Below are positions 5,992 through 7,083 of a DNA stretch of 7,083 nucleotides, one piece after another. Numbering within the stretch: the stretch's first letter is position 1; each line of letters starts with the position of its first letter. The stretch spans positions 1 to 7,083 of the forward strand of contig JANQSK010000122.1 in assembly GCA_028284105.1 (NCBI GenBank). Reading direction: 5' to 3'. The position numbers and the translations under genes were made by a program. This DNA is from Anaerolineae bacterium. Its GTDB lineage: Bacteria; Chloroflexota; Anaerolineae; Promineifilales; Promineifilaceae. Under the pieces are notes generated by a model. That model was not told where the DNA came from. It did not search any database and saw nothing but the letters and a program-made list of their open reading frames with translations.

Positions 5992-6909
5992 TTAAAGCTT
6001 AATTGAAGAATGTTGGTTTAGATGATTTATCGTGAGCTGTTTCACCCTTTCCCCTTCATCACCCCACCAAACGAAATGACCGGCAGCCTCAACATACACC
6101 ATTTGGATATTTGGAATCATAGTTTCAATTCGCTTTGCGTGGTCTAAAGGAACATCAATATCGATTGGAGAATGAATCGCTAGCGTCGGGCAGGAAACGT
6201 CACTCCAATCTAGGTTCCCAAGTTGAGAGGCTTTATCTACCTCGTCCATCATGCCAATATAAAGTTCTTCCATGGGAGTCATTGAATGTACAAAGGTCAA
6301 AAACTCTTCTGTGCGGTCGGGATGAGACACGATTTGCTCTGCAATTTGAGCTCTTTGCTTTTGGTTGAGGTCTGCCTCAGTTTTGAGGAATTCCTGAATG
6401 GTTAATTTAGGGAAATATTTAGCGGAACTGCGAATCATCCAGGAGACAAGCTTTTTACCTGATGTTGATAGCACTAATTTACCTAAGGGGGATTCTGCTG
6501 ATGCCTTATTCACAAGGTAAGTACCGGTAACAGCACTCCAAAGCGTTAAAGATTTTGCGGAATATTTTTGAGCATAAAACAATGCTGATAAACCGCCCAT
6601 CGACAGTCCAAAGACGTGGCAATTTTCGCTTACACCTAATGAAGAGAGGACTTCGTGATAAATATCTGCATGACCTTCGAAACTGTTCACGATATCAACC
6701 GGCAAATCATAATAGCCCGGTCGATTAATACAGATCACCCGATAACCTGCCTGAGCGAGCCAACGGAATCCATGGACTGAGCTTACGCCGACACCACCGC
6801 CTGTCGAAAATAGAATAACCTCACCATCAGGTGGACCGATTTGGATATATCTAATCTTGCCGAACTGCGTTTCAGCGACTTCGACCTTGTTCAATAAGTC
6901 GTCATCCAT
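5992..6909 (-). CDS. Alpha/beta hydrolase fold protein
   Basis: At 305 residues it is the normal size for a single-domain alpha/beta hydrolase. After an N-terminal strand (GKIRYIQIGPPDGEVILF, 17-34) comes STGGGVGVSS (35-44) in place of the usual His-Gly oxyanion loop. Then follow the second-strand signature GYRVICINRPGYYDLP (55-70), the nucleophile elbow GLSMGG with Ser103, and a helical cap region (about 130-230). The acid region SPIDIDVP includes Asp250 and Asp252, and the catalytic His278 is in AGHFVWWGDE. The triad is therefore complete and the protein should be an active serine hydrolase (esterase, lipase or C-C hydrolase type); the substrate cannot be told. There is no signal peptide, so it is probably cytoplasmic. 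The ATG at 6909 has no strong Shine-Dalgarno. It starts 66 bases after the stop of the CGNR gene on the same strand and may be co-transcribed with it. A 12-base palindrome lies 18 bases before the start. Confidence 0.88.
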   Translation of the reverse strand: MDDDLLNKVEVAETQFGKIRYIQIGPPDGEVILFSTGGGVGVSSVHGFRWLAQAGYRVICINRPGYYDLPVDIVNSFEGHADIYHEVLSSLGVSENCHVFGLSMGGLSALFYAQKYSAKSLTLWSAVTGTYLVNKASAESPLGKLVLSTSGKKLVSWMIRSSAKYFPKLTIQEFLKTEADLNQKQRAQIAEQIVSHPDRTEEFLTFVHSMTPMEELYIGMMDEVDKASQLGNLDWSDVSCPTLAIHSPIDIDVPLDHAKRIETMIPNIQMVYVEAAGHFVWWGDEGERVKQLTINHLNQHSSIKL

Positions 6910-6928
6910 AGGTTGCTTGCTTTCTTAA

Positions 6929-6936
6929 ACGGCCGT
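6929..6936. repeat. Iterated palindrome ACGGCCGT, copy 6
   Basis: Core of the perfect 12-base palindrome AAACGGCCGTTT (6927-6938), between the CGNR gene and the alpha/beta hydrolase gene. Confidence 0.75.
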
Positions 6937-6975
6937 TTTCTCAAAAATGCGCATCTAACTAGAATTGCCACTTTC

Positions 6976-7083
6976 TTACTGCGAAGAACGTCGTTTTTTG
7001 TAATGGGTTCGTGCCTTGATACGGTTGCCACAGCCTTCCATGGAGCACCAGCGGCGGGAATGGTTGCGACTAGTGTCAAGGAA
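6976..7083 (-). CDS. CGNR zinc-finger protein, C-terminal end; 5' part beyond window
   Basis: Reading the minus strand from the window edge, the frame gives 35 residues and stops at TAA (6978-6976). They include RRWCSMEGCGNRIKARTHY followed by a basic tail KKRRSSQ. This is the C-terminal zinc-binding segment of CGNR proteins: WC..x..CGNR..K.R.HYxRRR, with the two visible cysteines flanking the turn and CGNR itself. In full-length members this segment follows an ABATE-type stress-sensing domain, and the proteins are thought to be transcription regulators; the missing part lies right of 7083. The gene precedes the alpha/beta hydrolase gene on the same strand by 66 bases, so it may regulate or share a transcript with it. 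A longer overlapping frame from 7079 to 6891 is a shadow without family resemblance. Confidence 0.85.
   Translation of the reverse strand, partial: FLDTSRNHSRRWCSMEGCGNRIKARTHYKKRRSSQ

Noticed and set aside
6891..7079. A 62-residue minus-strand frame at the right edge
   Set aside because: It overlaps the CGNR frame, which carries a clear family motif; this frame has none and runs into the hydrolase start.
1..7083. CRISPR array, tRNA, rRNA, insertion sequence, or new defence system
   Set aside because: No regularly spaced direct repeats, no recognisable RNA gene fold, no transposase, and no nuclease or toxin-antitoxin combination that could be supported.

Overview
The window looks like chromosomal DNA of a proteobacterium, probably a gammaproteobacterium of moderate GC. 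The reasons are a REP-type hairpin doublet, a GhrA-type 2-hydroxyacid dehydrogenase, and TetR, SRPBCC, CGNR and YvlD-like families of bacterial type. Nothing in it fixes the genus. No rRNA, tRNA, CRISPR array, transposase or phage structural gene is visible.

Layout. Bases 1-1809 (+) hold the 3' part of one uninterrupted frame that joins the C-terminal end of a HyuA-type subunit to a complete HyuB-type subunit (hydantoinase/oxoprolinase family). Bases 1810-2044 are intergenic and contain a symmetrical REP doublet and a 20-base inverted repeat just before the next ribosome binding site. At 2045-2413 (+) is a four-helix membrane protein of the YvlD/'phage holin 4_2' family. It converges on a run of minus-strand genes, read from 5013 down to 2449: a TetR regulator, a small P-loop kinase-like protein, a 132-residue protein of unknown function, and a glyoxylate/hydroxypyruvate reductase A homologue.

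Divergent from the TetR gene, across about 300 bases, is an SRPBCC (START-like) protein at 5320-5763 (+), followed by a hairpin terminator. The intergene carries a promoter-like pair and two inverted repeats that could be TetR operators, so the likeliest regulatory unit is TetR controlling itself and the SRPBCC gene. The right end has an alpha/beta hydrolase (minus, 5992-6909), preceded on the same strand by the last 35 codons of a CGNR zinc-finger protein that runs off the window at 7083.

The strongest unexplained signal is at nucleotide level. The perfect palindrome ACGGCCGT occurs six times in 7 kb, where roughly 0.1 would be expected by chance. It is always followed by T and usually sits in AACGGCCGTT or AAACGGCCGTTT, in coding and non-coding DNA alike. 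It behaves like a highly iterated palindrome (compare cyanobacterial HIP1, a different sequence). It is absent from 2662-5925, which spans most of the reductase gene and the whole TetR/kinase/unknown/SRPBCC group. I see no convincing new multi-gene system; the genes look like ordinary metabolic and accessory genes.
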